Assembly (NCBI GenBank): GCA_017987575.1
Contig: JAGNTK010000011.1
Location: 1 to 38,395, forward strand
Reading direction: 5' to 3'
Origin: Novosphingobium sp.
GTDB taxonomy: Bacteria > Pseudomonadota > Alphaproteobacteria > Sphingomonadales > Sphingomonadaceae
DNA length: 38,395 nt
Every line of letters starts with the position of its first letter. Within the stretch, counting starts at the first letter, position 1. Positions 32,760-38,395 of this stretch are shown here, one piece after another. The notes under the pieces are model-generated. The model did not search any database and was not told the origin of the DNA. It saw only the letters and a program-made list of their open reading frames with translations. The translations under genes and the position numbers were made by a program.

Positions 32760-33215
32760 ATGACGGAAGTGCTGACTGGCGGATGCCTGTGCGGGAAAGT
32801 CCGCTATTCGGTGAAGCAGACGATGCGCTTCCGATCTTATGCGTGCCATTGCGCCGATTGCCAGCGCCGCACGGGCAGTGCATTCGGCATTCAGCAATCA
32901 GTGCTGACCGGTGATCTGACTGTCGAAGGGGAAATCCTGCGCGGCGAACACGTTCAGCCCAGCGGTGCGGTCGCCGGAATCTATGCCTGCAAGCACTGTC
33001 TGACACGGGTTTACACCGACAACAACGCCAGACCCGGAATTGCCAATTTGCGCGCGGGAACGCTTGATAACAGCCCCAGTATGGTGCCAGCGGCGCATCT
33101 GTGGGTGCAGAGCAAGCAACCTTGGGTGATGATTCCTCAAGATGCCGTGGTGATGGAAACCCAGCCTACCGACGTGGCTGGCTGGATGGCGATTTTCAAA
33201 CCAGAGGTGGTATGA
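32760..33215 (+). CDS. GFA-family (glutathione-dependent formaldehyde-activating-like) protein, copy 1
   Basis: A 151-residue zinc protein of the GFA/CENP-V family. All three Cys clusters are present: GGCLCGKVRY, CHCADCQRRTG, and CKHC near residue 80. These bind one structural and one possibly catalytic zinc. Real GFA activity with formaldehyde is disputed in this family. The start is 4 bp after the asd stop; the stop overlaps the next GFA gene (ATGA). Confidence 0.88.
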   Translation: MTEVLTGGCLCGKVRYSVKQTMRFRSYACHCADCQRRTGSAFGIQQSVLTGDLTVEGEILRGEHVQPSGAVAGIYACKHCLTRVYTDNNARPGIANLRAGTLDNSPSMVPAAHLWVQSKQPWVMIPQDAVVMETQPTDVAGWMAIFKPEVV

Positions 33216-33658
33216 CTCAGACCATGACCGGTGGCTGCCAGTGTGGCCGCGTTCGCTACAGCGCTGAAATTGAGAGCGACGAGGCCTATTGGTGCCATTG
33301 TCGGATGTGCCAGAAGGCGACCGGCGGGATCGCGGCTGCATTCGTGCAGGTGGAACCCGCCAAGGTCACATGGCTGTCTGAGCCTGACTGGTACGCCAGC
33401 TCGCCAGTGGCGCGGCGGCCATTCTGTTCGCGGTGCGGAACCCCGCTGGGCTTTGCCTGGGCCAATGGCAGTGGCGAGATGGATCTGACTGTCGGCAGCT
33501 TTGACGATCCAGCGCGGTTCCGCCCGGTTGCCCATGCCGGCTGCGAGGCGATCCACGAAGCCTGGCTCGATACCAAGGATCTGCCGCGGCACTATACGGC
33601 TAGCACGCCCAGCGTTGTGAAGCAGTGGCAAGGCGCCGGGCTGGAAGTTCCGGAGTGA
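33212..33658 (+). CDS. GFA-family protein, copy 2
   Basis: A 148-residue paralogue of the preceding gene, with GGCQCGRVRY, CHCRMCQKATGG and CSRCGTPLGF. Similarity to copy 1 is clear in the Cys motifs but low elsewhere, so this is an old duplication or independent recruitment. The ATG at 33212 is coupled to copy 1; its stop overlaps the GTG start of the GNAT gene. Confidence 0.88.
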   Translation: MTQTMTGGCQCGRVRYSAEIESDEAYWCHCRMCQKATGGIAAAFVQVEPAKVTWLSEPDWYASSPVARRPFCSRCGTPLGFAWANGSGEMDLTVGSFDDPARFRPVAHAGCEAIHEAWLDTKDLPRHYTASTPSVVKQWQGAGLEVPE

Positions 33659-34086
33659 AACTGGCGCTTCGCCCCTGCGCCGGTGAGCCGGAGCTGGGTG
33701 ATCCAGCGGTTACCGGGCAGTTCGCGGCACAAATGGCTGCACTGGCTGAAGAACAGCAGATTCCGCCGTGGTGCGGCTACATCGGCTGGAGGGATACTGA
33801 GCCGCTTGGCTTCGGCGGTTTTGTCGGCAAGCCTGATGAGGCCGGTGTGGTCGAAATCGGCTACCTCACTTTTCCGGCGCATGAGGGGCTGGGCGTCGCA
33901 AGTGCGGTTGCCGCGGGCCTTATTGCAATCGCGCGGGGCGAGGGGCTTTCGGCGGTTATCGCGCATACTCTGGCGGAAGAGAACGCGTCCACCGCCGTGC
34001 TGCGGCGCAACGGCTTTGAGCGCGATGGCGAAGCGCAGGATCCCGATGAAGGCACAGTCTGGCGCTGGCGGCTCGATCTGGGCTAA
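33655..34086 (+). CDS. GNAT-family N-acetyltransferase
   Basis: A 143-residue acetyltransferase. The acetyl-CoA loop is seen as FPAHEGLGVASAVAAGLIAIA, and AEENASTAVLRRNGFERDG is the family C-terminal alpha4-beta6 region. The IGYLTFPAHEGLGVA arrangement resembles RimJ/L-type GNATs. The GTG start at 33655 overlaps the GFA stop (GTGA). The acceptor substrate is unknown. Confidence 0.85.
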   Translation: MKLALRPCAGEPELGDPAVTGQFAAQMAALAEEQQIPPWCGYIGWRDTEPLGFGGFVGKPDEAGVVEIGYLTFPAHEGLGVASAVAAGLIAIARGEGLSAVIAHTLAEENASTAVLRRNGFERDGEAQDPDEGTVWRWRLDLG

Positions 34087-34095
34087 GGCCCGGCG

Positions 34096-34854
34096 ATGAC
34101 AACCGAACACTTCACCGCTTTTGATGGCACACGCCTTGCGCTACACCGCATGGGGCAGGGTCGTCCGCTGATCATGCTTCATGGCCTGTTTTCCAGCGCC
34201 GAGATGAATTGGATCAAATGGGGGCATGCCGAACGGCTTGCGGCGGCCGGGTTCGAATGCCTGATGCCTGATCTGCGGGCGCATGGGCAGAGCGAGGCGC
34301 CGCACGATCCCGCGGCCTATCCGGACGATGTGCTGGCGAAGGACCTTGGTGCGCTGATCGCGCATCTGGGGCTGACGGATTATGACCTGTGCGGGTTCTC
34401 ACTCGGTGCCCGGACTTCGGTTCGCGGGGTAATCGCGGGGCTAAGGCCAGCGCGGCTCGTGCTCGGCGGGATGGGGCTCGAAGGCCTGGCCGGCTGGACC
34501 GGGCGCGGTGCCTTTTTCATCGACGCAATTGACCGGTTTGACGAAGTGAAAGTCGGCGATCCGGCCTTTCCGGCGGTTTCGTTCATGAAAAGCATGAAGG
34601 TTGACCGCGTTGCCGCACGGCTGCTGCTACATACCTTCGCCGATACCCCGCCAGATGCCTTGGCCGCGCTGACGATGCCGACACTGATCGTCAACGGCGA
34701 TCAGGACCGCGACAACGGCGATCCCGCCGCGCTGACCGCAGCCTTGCCCGATGCGGTGCAGGCCATCGTCCCCGGCACCCACATGAGCTGCGTGACCAAG
34801 CCAGACCTAAGCGAAGCGATCCGCGATTTCCTTACCGGAACGGCGGCTCGTTAA
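34096..34854 (+). CDS. Alpha/beta hydrolase
   Basis: A 252-residue soluble alpha/beta-hydrolase. LIMLHGLFSS (oxyanion), the nucleophile elbow CGFSLGA (Ser102), acid in VNGDQDRDNGD and His in VPGTHMS form a complete triad. The start is 9 bp after the GNAT stop, so it probably ends the asd-side operon. Its last 23 bp overlap the convergent amn gene. Substrate unknown. Confidence 0.87.
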   Translation: MTTEHFTAFDGTRLALHRMGQGRPLIMLHGLFSSAEMNWIKWGHAERLAAAGFECLMPDLRAHGQSEAPHDPAAYPDDVLAKDLGALIAHLGLTDYDLCGFSLGARTSVRGVIAGLRPARLVLGGMGLEGLAGWTGRGAFFIDAIDRFDEVKVGDPAFPAVSFMKSMKVDRVAARLLLHTFADTPPDALAALTMPTLIVNGDQDRDNGDPAALTAALPDAVQAIVPGTHMSCVTKPDLSEAIRDFLTGTAAR

Positions 34855-36265
34855 AGGCACGCAGCTTGCGTGAGTGTAGCCGGGCACCTTCGGCCCGCAG
34901 CAGATCGCAGGCGGTGGTGCCGATCTTGAGGTGGGCTGCGATGGCTTCTTCATAGAACCGGTTGGCCTGGCCCGGCAGCTTGATCTCACCGTGGAGCGGC
35001 TTGTCTGATACGCACAGCAGCGTTCCGTAAGGTACCCGGAAGCGATAACCTTGCGCGGCGATGGTGGCGCTTTCCATGTCGATCCCGACCGCGCGGCTGA
35101 GCGATAGCCGCCGCGCGAACTGGGTATATTGCAGCTCCCAGTTGCGATCATCGGTGGTTGCAACCGTTCCGGTCCGCATGCGTTTTTTGAGGTCCGCACC
35201 GGAATCGCCGCTGACCATTTCGGCGGCCTGGGCCAGAGCAATCTGCACTTCTGCAATCGCCGGGATCGGGATTTCGGGGGCGAGTACGCCATCGAGCACG
35301 TGATCATCGCGCAGATAGGCGTGGGCCAGCACATAGTCGCCGATCCGCTGGGTATCACGCAGGCCGCCGCAGTGGCCGATCATCAGCCAGGCTTCGGGCC
35401 GCAACACCGCAAGGTGATCGCAGATCGTCTTGGCGTTGGATGGGCCTACCCCGATGTTGACCAGGGTGATCCCGCTCTTGTCCGGCCGGGTGAGATGATA
35501 GGCTGGCATCTGGTGGCGCCGCCACGCGGTGTCGGACAGCAATTCGCGGGCATTGGCGCTGGGAGCATCCAGCTGCAATCCACCCGCGCCGGTCAGCGAC
35601 GTATAACCGTCCTGTCCCAATTGCTGACCTGCCCAGTCAACGAATTCATCGACATATCGGTGATAGTTGGTGAACAGGATGAAACGCTGGAAATCCTCGA
35701 TCCGGGTACCGGTATAGTGCGCCAGTCGGGCCAGACTGAAATCGGTGCGCAGGCCATCGAACAGGGCCAGCGGGATAGTCTGATCGGGATTGGACAGTTC
35801 GATCCCGTCAGCGAGCTCGTCGCCGATCAGCGCCAGCTCTGTGGTCGGGAAATGCTTGGCCAAGTCAGGCGGGCTGAGCGTGCCGAGGCCGGAGCTGGCG
35901 TCGATCACATAGGGGAACGGGATTTCCTGAGCCGAAGGGCCAACTTCAACCTCGATCGCATAGTCATCAGCCAACAGGCTGAGCTGTTCGCTGAGGTAAT
36001 CCGCAAAAAGCGCCGGGCGGGTGACGGTCGTTGCAAAAGTGCCACTGCGGCCGAGCCGTCCGAAGGATCGTTTGAGATCGGGACGTGTTTCAACCCCTGC
36101 ATAATGGATCCGTAATTCCGGATAGCACCAAGCCTTGTCGGTGCGCCGCGATGGTGGGGGAAGCGTGCCGTCGCTTGCAAATTTGGCGATATCGCCTTGC
36201 AGGGTGGAGACGGCGGTTTCGTAAACGCGGACCAATTCCGCGATGATTGTTTCTGTCATTTGCAT
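34832..36265 (-). CDS. amn: AMP nucleosidase
   Basis: Cleaves AMP to adenine and ribose 5-phosphate, controlling AMP levels. The 477 residues include an N-terminal regulatory domain (CYPELRIHYAG near the start). A C-terminal nucleoside-phosphorylase-like catalytic domain has NIGVGPSNAKTICDHLAVL, MIGHCGGLRDTQRIGDYVLA, VGIDMESATIAAQGY (Glu and Met binding the ribose) and LCVSDKPLHGEIKLPGQ. ATG at 36265 or 36259 are both possible; a longer frame to 36295 is not supported. The gene lies alone between the rplI operon and the hydrolase. Confidence 0.94.
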   Translation of the reverse strand: MQMTETIIAELVRVYETAVSTLQGDIAKFASDGTLPPPSRRTDKAWCYPELRIHYAGVETRPDLKRSFGRLGRSGTFATTVTRPALFADYLSEQLSLLADDYAIEVEVGPSAQEIPFPYVIDASSGLGTLSPPDLAKHFPTTELALIGDELADGIELSNPDQTIPLALFDGLRTDFSLARLAHYTGTRIEDFQRFILFTNYHRYVDEFVDWAGQQLGQDGYTSLTGAGGLQLDAPSANARELLSDTAWRRHQMPAYHLTRPDKSGITLVNIGVGPSNAKTICDHLAVLRPEAWLMIGHCGGLRDTQRIGDYVLAHAYLRDDHVLDGVLAPEIPIPAIAEVQIALAQAAEMVSGDSGADLKKRMRTGTVATTDDRNWELQYTQFARRLSLSRAVGIDMESATIAAQGYRFRVPYGTLLCVSDKPLHGEIKLPGQANRFYEEAIAAHLKIGTTACDLLRAEGARLHSRKLRAFNEPPFR

Positions 36266-36321
36266 CGCAGGCCTATAACCACATCTGCGTGACATTTCAA
36301 ATGCGGCAGGTCCGCAGAAAC

Positions 36322-36347
36322 GAAAAGGGGGCGCCGAAGCACCCCCT
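36322..36347 (-). terminator. Rho-independent terminator after rplI
   Basis: On the minus strand a 9-bp G-rich stem (plus-strand arms 36326-36334 and 36339-36347) closes a TTCG loop and is followed by TTTTCGTTT. It lies 27 bp after the rplI stop and about 60 bp before amn. Confidence 0.93.
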
Positions 36348-36373
36348 GATCGGTTTGAAACTGTCCGAAGCGA

Positions 36374-36997
36374 TTAGTCTTCGGTTTCTTCCGCAGCTTC
36401 ATCAGCAGCCGGGGCTGCTTCGGCGCGAGCCGCTTCTTCTTCGGTCATTTCACCGTTGCCGGCTTCGAAGTCAGTCGCTGCGGCAGCCGCAGCGTCGTCT
36501 TCGAACATGGCCTTGATCACGTCAACGCCCTGCGCCTGCTGTTCGGCTTCGTCTGGCGAACGGGCTACGTTCACCTTGACCATAACCGCAACTTCGGGGT
36601 GCAGCGTAACTTTGACGTCGAACAGACCGATGGTCTTGATCGGGCGTTCCAGCACGATCATCGACTTGGCAAGGTTCGCGCCGTCGGCATTGAGCGCGTC
36701 AACGATGTCGCGCACCGAAACCGAACCATAGAGCTGGCCGGCGTTCGACGAAGCGCGGATCAACACCACCGAACGGCCTTCGACGTCCTTGGAGTGGATT
36801 TCGGCTTCACCGCGGCGGCTGGCATTGTCAGCTTCGATCTTCGAGCGGTTGGCTTCGAAAACCTTGCGGTTGGCTTCGTTGGCGCGCAGCGCCTTCTTGT
36901 TGGGCAGCAGGAAGTTGCGGGCGTAGCCGTCCTTGACGGTGACTACGTCGCCGATCGTGCCGAGCTTCTCGATCCGTTCGAGGAGGATGATATCCAT
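36374..36997 (-). CDS. rplI: 50S ribosomal protein L9 with acidic C-terminal extension
   Basis: Residues 1-148 are a normal L9: MDIILLERIEKLGTIGDVVTVKDGYARNFLLP is the N-terminal rRNA-binding domain (hallmark GYARNFLLP), followed by the long connecting helix and the C-terminal domain (LFDVKVTLHPEVAVMVKVNV). The usual length is about 148-150; this protein has 207. The extra roughly 58 residues are Ala/Glu/Asp-rich (DDAAAAAATDFEAG, TEEEAARAEAAPAADEAAEE). Last gene of rpsF-rpsR-rplI, 13 bp after rpsR. Confidence 0.96.
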   Translation of the reverse strand: MDIILLERIEKLGTIGDVVTVKDGYARNFLLPNKKALRANEANRKVFEANRSKIEADNASRRGEAEIHSKDVEGRSVVLIRASSNAGQLYGSVSVRDIVDALNADGANLAKSMIVLERPIKTIGLFDVKVTLHPEVAVMVKVNVARSPDEAEQQAQGVDVIKAMFEDDAAAAAATDFEAGNGEMTEEEAARAEAAPAADEAAEETED

Positions 36998-37010
36998 GGG
37001 TATTGTCCCC

Positions 37011-37235
37011 TTACTTCACGAGGTAGGGCAGCAGCCCCACCTGGCGGGCACGCTTGATCGCCTGGCCCAGTTCACGCTGCTTCTTTGCAGAAACGGCGGT
37101 AATGCGCGAAGGCACGATCTTGCCGCGTTCGGACATGTAGCCCTGCAGCAGACGCGTATCCTTGTAATCGATGACGGGAGCGTTCTTGCCCGAGAACGGG
37201 CAGCTCTTGCGGCGGCGGAAAAAGGCGCGGGCCAT
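37011..37235 (-). CDS. rpsR: 30S ribosomal protein S18
   Basis: A 74-residue protein binding S6 and 16S rRNA at the platform. The N-terminus has [15 protein letters not shown], the C-terminal half [24 protein letters not shown] is the conserved core. It starts 3 bp after the rpsF stop, as expected for coupled expression. Confidence 0.97.
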   Translation of the reverse strand: MARAFFRRRKSCPFSGKNAPVIDYKDTRLLQGYMSERGKIVPSRITAVSAKKQRELGQAIKRARQVGLLPYLVK

Positions 37236-37238
37236 GGC

Positions 37239-37601
37239 TTAGAACTCCTCGCGTTCGCGGCGCTTGGTGCGCTCACGGTCTTGCTTGCGCATCTGCACGG
37301 ACGGGCCTTCTTCATGGGCCTCAACCCGCACGGTCATCCAGCGGATCACATCTTCGTTGATCGCGGTCTGACGTTCCAGCTCGGCCACGACGCCGGCAGG
37401 GGCATCGATGTTGAGCAGAACGAAGTGCGCCTTGCGGTTGCGCTTGATCTTGTAGGCGAGGTTCTTGAGGCCCCAGGTTTCGGTCTTGGTGACCTTGCCC
37501 TGTCCGGCTTCAACGATCTCGGTGGCGGTGGCGGCCAGCGCATCAACTTGCGCTTGGCTAAGGTCCTGGCGAGCCAGGAACACGTGCTCATAGAGAGCCA
37601 C
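37239..37601 (-). CDS. rpsF: 30S ribosomal protein S6
   Basis: A 120-residue protein that partners S18. [20 protein letters not shown] at the N-terminus and [25 protein letters not shown] are diagnostic. I use the GTG at 37601, which has AAGGA 7 nt upstream; ATG codons at 37616-37619 lie upstream of that site and are rejected. A charged C-terminus ([16 protein letters not shown]) follows the fold. First gene of the operon. Confidence 0.96.
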   Translation of the reverse strand: MALYEHVFLARQDLSQAQVDALAATATEIVEAGQGKVTKTETWGLKNLAYKIKRNRKAHFVLLNIDAPAGVVAELERQTAINEDVIRWMTVRVEAHEEGPSVQMRKQDRERTKRREREEF

Positions 37602-37639
37602 GGCATATCCTTTCATCATTCAACCGATCGCTGGCTGAT

Positions 37640-37692
37640 CCGCACGATTGCGGGGCCCCTCCGGCTTTCTTCGCTCCCACTTTCGCGGGAAG
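37640..37692 (-). promoter_or_regulatory. Structured leader of rpsF-rpsR-rplI
   Basis: The roughly 95-nt leader contains two short hairpins on the minus strand: a stem closed by a GAAA tetraloop (37674-37692) and CCGCA/TGCGG (37640-37653). Leaders of this operon in many bacteria bind S6:S18 for autoregulation; I could not confirm the S6:S18 CCG motif here. Confidence 0.4.
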
Positions 37693-37698
37693 TCGCGG

Positions 37699-37726
37699 CC
37701 TTTAGCCGGTCTGGGGCCAAAAGCAA
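37699..37726 (-). promoter_or_regulatory. Predicted rpsF-operon promoter
   Basis: On the minus strand, TTGCTT (37726-37721), a 16-bp spacer and TAAAGG (37704-37699) precede a CCGCGA discriminator. It is nearly the same as the rpsA promoter, including TTGCTTTT followed by GGCCC in the spacer. Confidence 0.6.
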
Positions 37727-37741
37727 GCGCGAAGTCAGGGA

Positions 37742-38263
37742 CTAGCGATAGTCACTCAGCTGGGTTTTGAAGGCGTGGCCATCGCGAATTCCAGACAGGA
37801 CACCATCAAGCATCCAGTGGTCGGAACTGCCGGGCTCGGCGTAGAGCTGCAGATTACCGGTCAGTCCTTGCCAGTAGTGATTTTCAGGCAGGGGATCGCC
37901 GGAAATCAGGTTGCAGCGCTCGATATAGGCTCCCACCGTAGCCTCGGTGCCCCAGCAATAGCCGCCGATCGCAAAGACGGCGCTGTATGTGCCTGTGTCC
38001 CAACGGCTGGACATCTGCAACTGGCCATCGATCAACATCTGATCGTTCGGTTTCAGATCAACCTGCAGTTCCAGCGTCAGTCGTCCGCTTTCGGTGTTGG
38101 CCGTGGTGGTTTGACCATAGCCGTGCCAGTGCCGCGCAAACAACGGGCGTAGGATGGACCAGTTTTCGGTAGCGAGATTTGCCTTTGCTGCTCCGGCGCC
38201 GACTGTCAGCACCAGCGCGCCAGTGCCGGTAATCATCTTCCGCCGGGATAATCGCTTAATCAT
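37742..38263 (-). CDS. Hypothetical exported protein with Tat-like signal
   Basis: A 173-residue protein I do not recognise. SRRKMITGTGALVLTVGAGAAKA at the N-terminus is a twin-arginine-like signal, so the mature part (about 145 residues) should be periplasmic. The mature sequence is rich in beta-prone segments (SGRLTLELQVDLKPND, MLIDGQLQMSS, GGYCWGTEATVGAYI). Two Cys (YCWG and ERCNL) could form a disulfide. It lies upstream of rpsF on the same strand but beyond the rpsF promoter; a weak GCGAG precedes the ATG. Confidence 0.72.
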   Translation of the reverse strand: MIKRLSRRKMITGTGALVLTVGAGAAKANLATENWSILRPLFARHWHGYGQTTTANTESGRLTLELQVDLKPNDQMLIDGQLQMSSRWDTGTYSAVFAIGGYCWGTEATVGAYIERCNLISGDPLPENHYWQGLTGNLQLYAEPGSSDHWMLDGVLSGIRDGHAFKTQLSDYR

Positions 38264-38311
38264 GGCTCGCCAGTCATAATGCCGTGACTGATTGAGGGCC
38301 CAGACCCGCCA

Positions 38312-38395
38312 TCAGTCCGCGTCGATCAAATTGACCTGGATGCGGGTCCCGTCGATGTCGTCGGTCAACACTCCCTGCATGGTGAAGCGGCCCTT
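38312..38395 (-). CDS. C-terminal 27 residues of an unidentified gene (runs off the window end)
   Basis: Reading the minus strand, an open frame enters from beyond the window and ends at a TGA at 38314-38312. The visible peptide ends TRIQVNLIDAD after KGRFTMQGVLTDDIDG. It is too short to identify. It would be the gene upstream of the Tat-signal hypothetical, 48 bp away. Confidence 0.5.
   Translation of the reverse strand, partial: KGRFTMQGVLTDDIDGTRIQVNLIDAD

Overview
The window looks like a chromosomal segment of an alphaproteobacterium of the order Sphingomonadales, probably near Erythrobacter/Altererythrobacter/Novosphingobium. This rests on three things: high-GC coding with many GTG/TTG starts and 4-base gene overlaps; an F0 ATP synthase operon with separate b' and b subunits and no F1 genes beside it; and gene neighbourhoods typical of that order (aroA-cmk-rpsA, ffh-rpsP-rimM-trmD-rplS, ydbH-ynbE-ydbL, a TIGR02300 protein beside tRNA-Ala). 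The genus is inference. I see no transposase, integrase, phage gene or CRISPR array. Nearly everything is core metabolism and translation.

Layout. (1) Positions 1-6000, minus strand: 5' part of trpF, a periplasmic SIMPL-domain protein, a small secreted protein, pyrF, a LapA-like membrane protein, a membrane-anchored alpha/beta hydrolase, purB and a VOC-fold protein. (2) 6050-8900: a Tat-exported GH125-type alpha-mannosidase (plus strand) facing an NRDE/TANGO2 protein and radC (minus). (3) 8955-12888: the ydbH-ynbE-ydbL operon, encoding a predicted inner-to-outer-membrane lipid bridge. (4) 13109-15543: atpI-atpB-atpE-atpF'-atpF with its own promoter and terminator. (5) 15817-22080, minus strand: a quinone-oxidoreductase-type dehydrogenase, gloB, rpsA, a lipoprotein cytochrome c, cmk and aroA. 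(6) 22245-28746: TIGR02300 protein, tRNA-Ala(GGC), ffh, rpsP, rimM, then an accessory cassette (amidase-like protein, vapB, vapC, membrane protein) that splits the usual rimM-trmD pair, then trmD-rplS. (7) 28847-34854: DPP-IV-type peptidase, DUF1287 protein, asd, two tandem GFA proteins, a GNAT acetyltransferase and an alpha/beta hydrolase. (8) 34832-38395, minus strand: amn, then rplI-rpsR-rpsF, a Tat-signal hypothetical and the 3' end of an unidentified gene.

Recurrent non-coding structure. Five intergenic inverted-repeat elements belong to at least four sequence families, and one family has two homologous copies of about 140 bp. Four growth-related units (atpI, rpsA, tRNA-Ala, rpsF) are preceded by similar promoter-like sequences: TTGnnn, 16-17 bp, TAAnGG and a GC-rich discriminator. 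S16 and L9 both carry long Ala/Glu-rich acidic C-terminal extensions; that of S16 contains a 57-nt tandem repeat.

The best candidate for something under-described is the rimM-trmD cassette. It has a VapB/AbrB-like antitoxin with an N-terminal extension, a PIN toxin and a translationally coupled three-TM membrane protein of unknown function. They lie behind a doubled GTATATAC operator shared with a divergent, exported amidase-fold protein.
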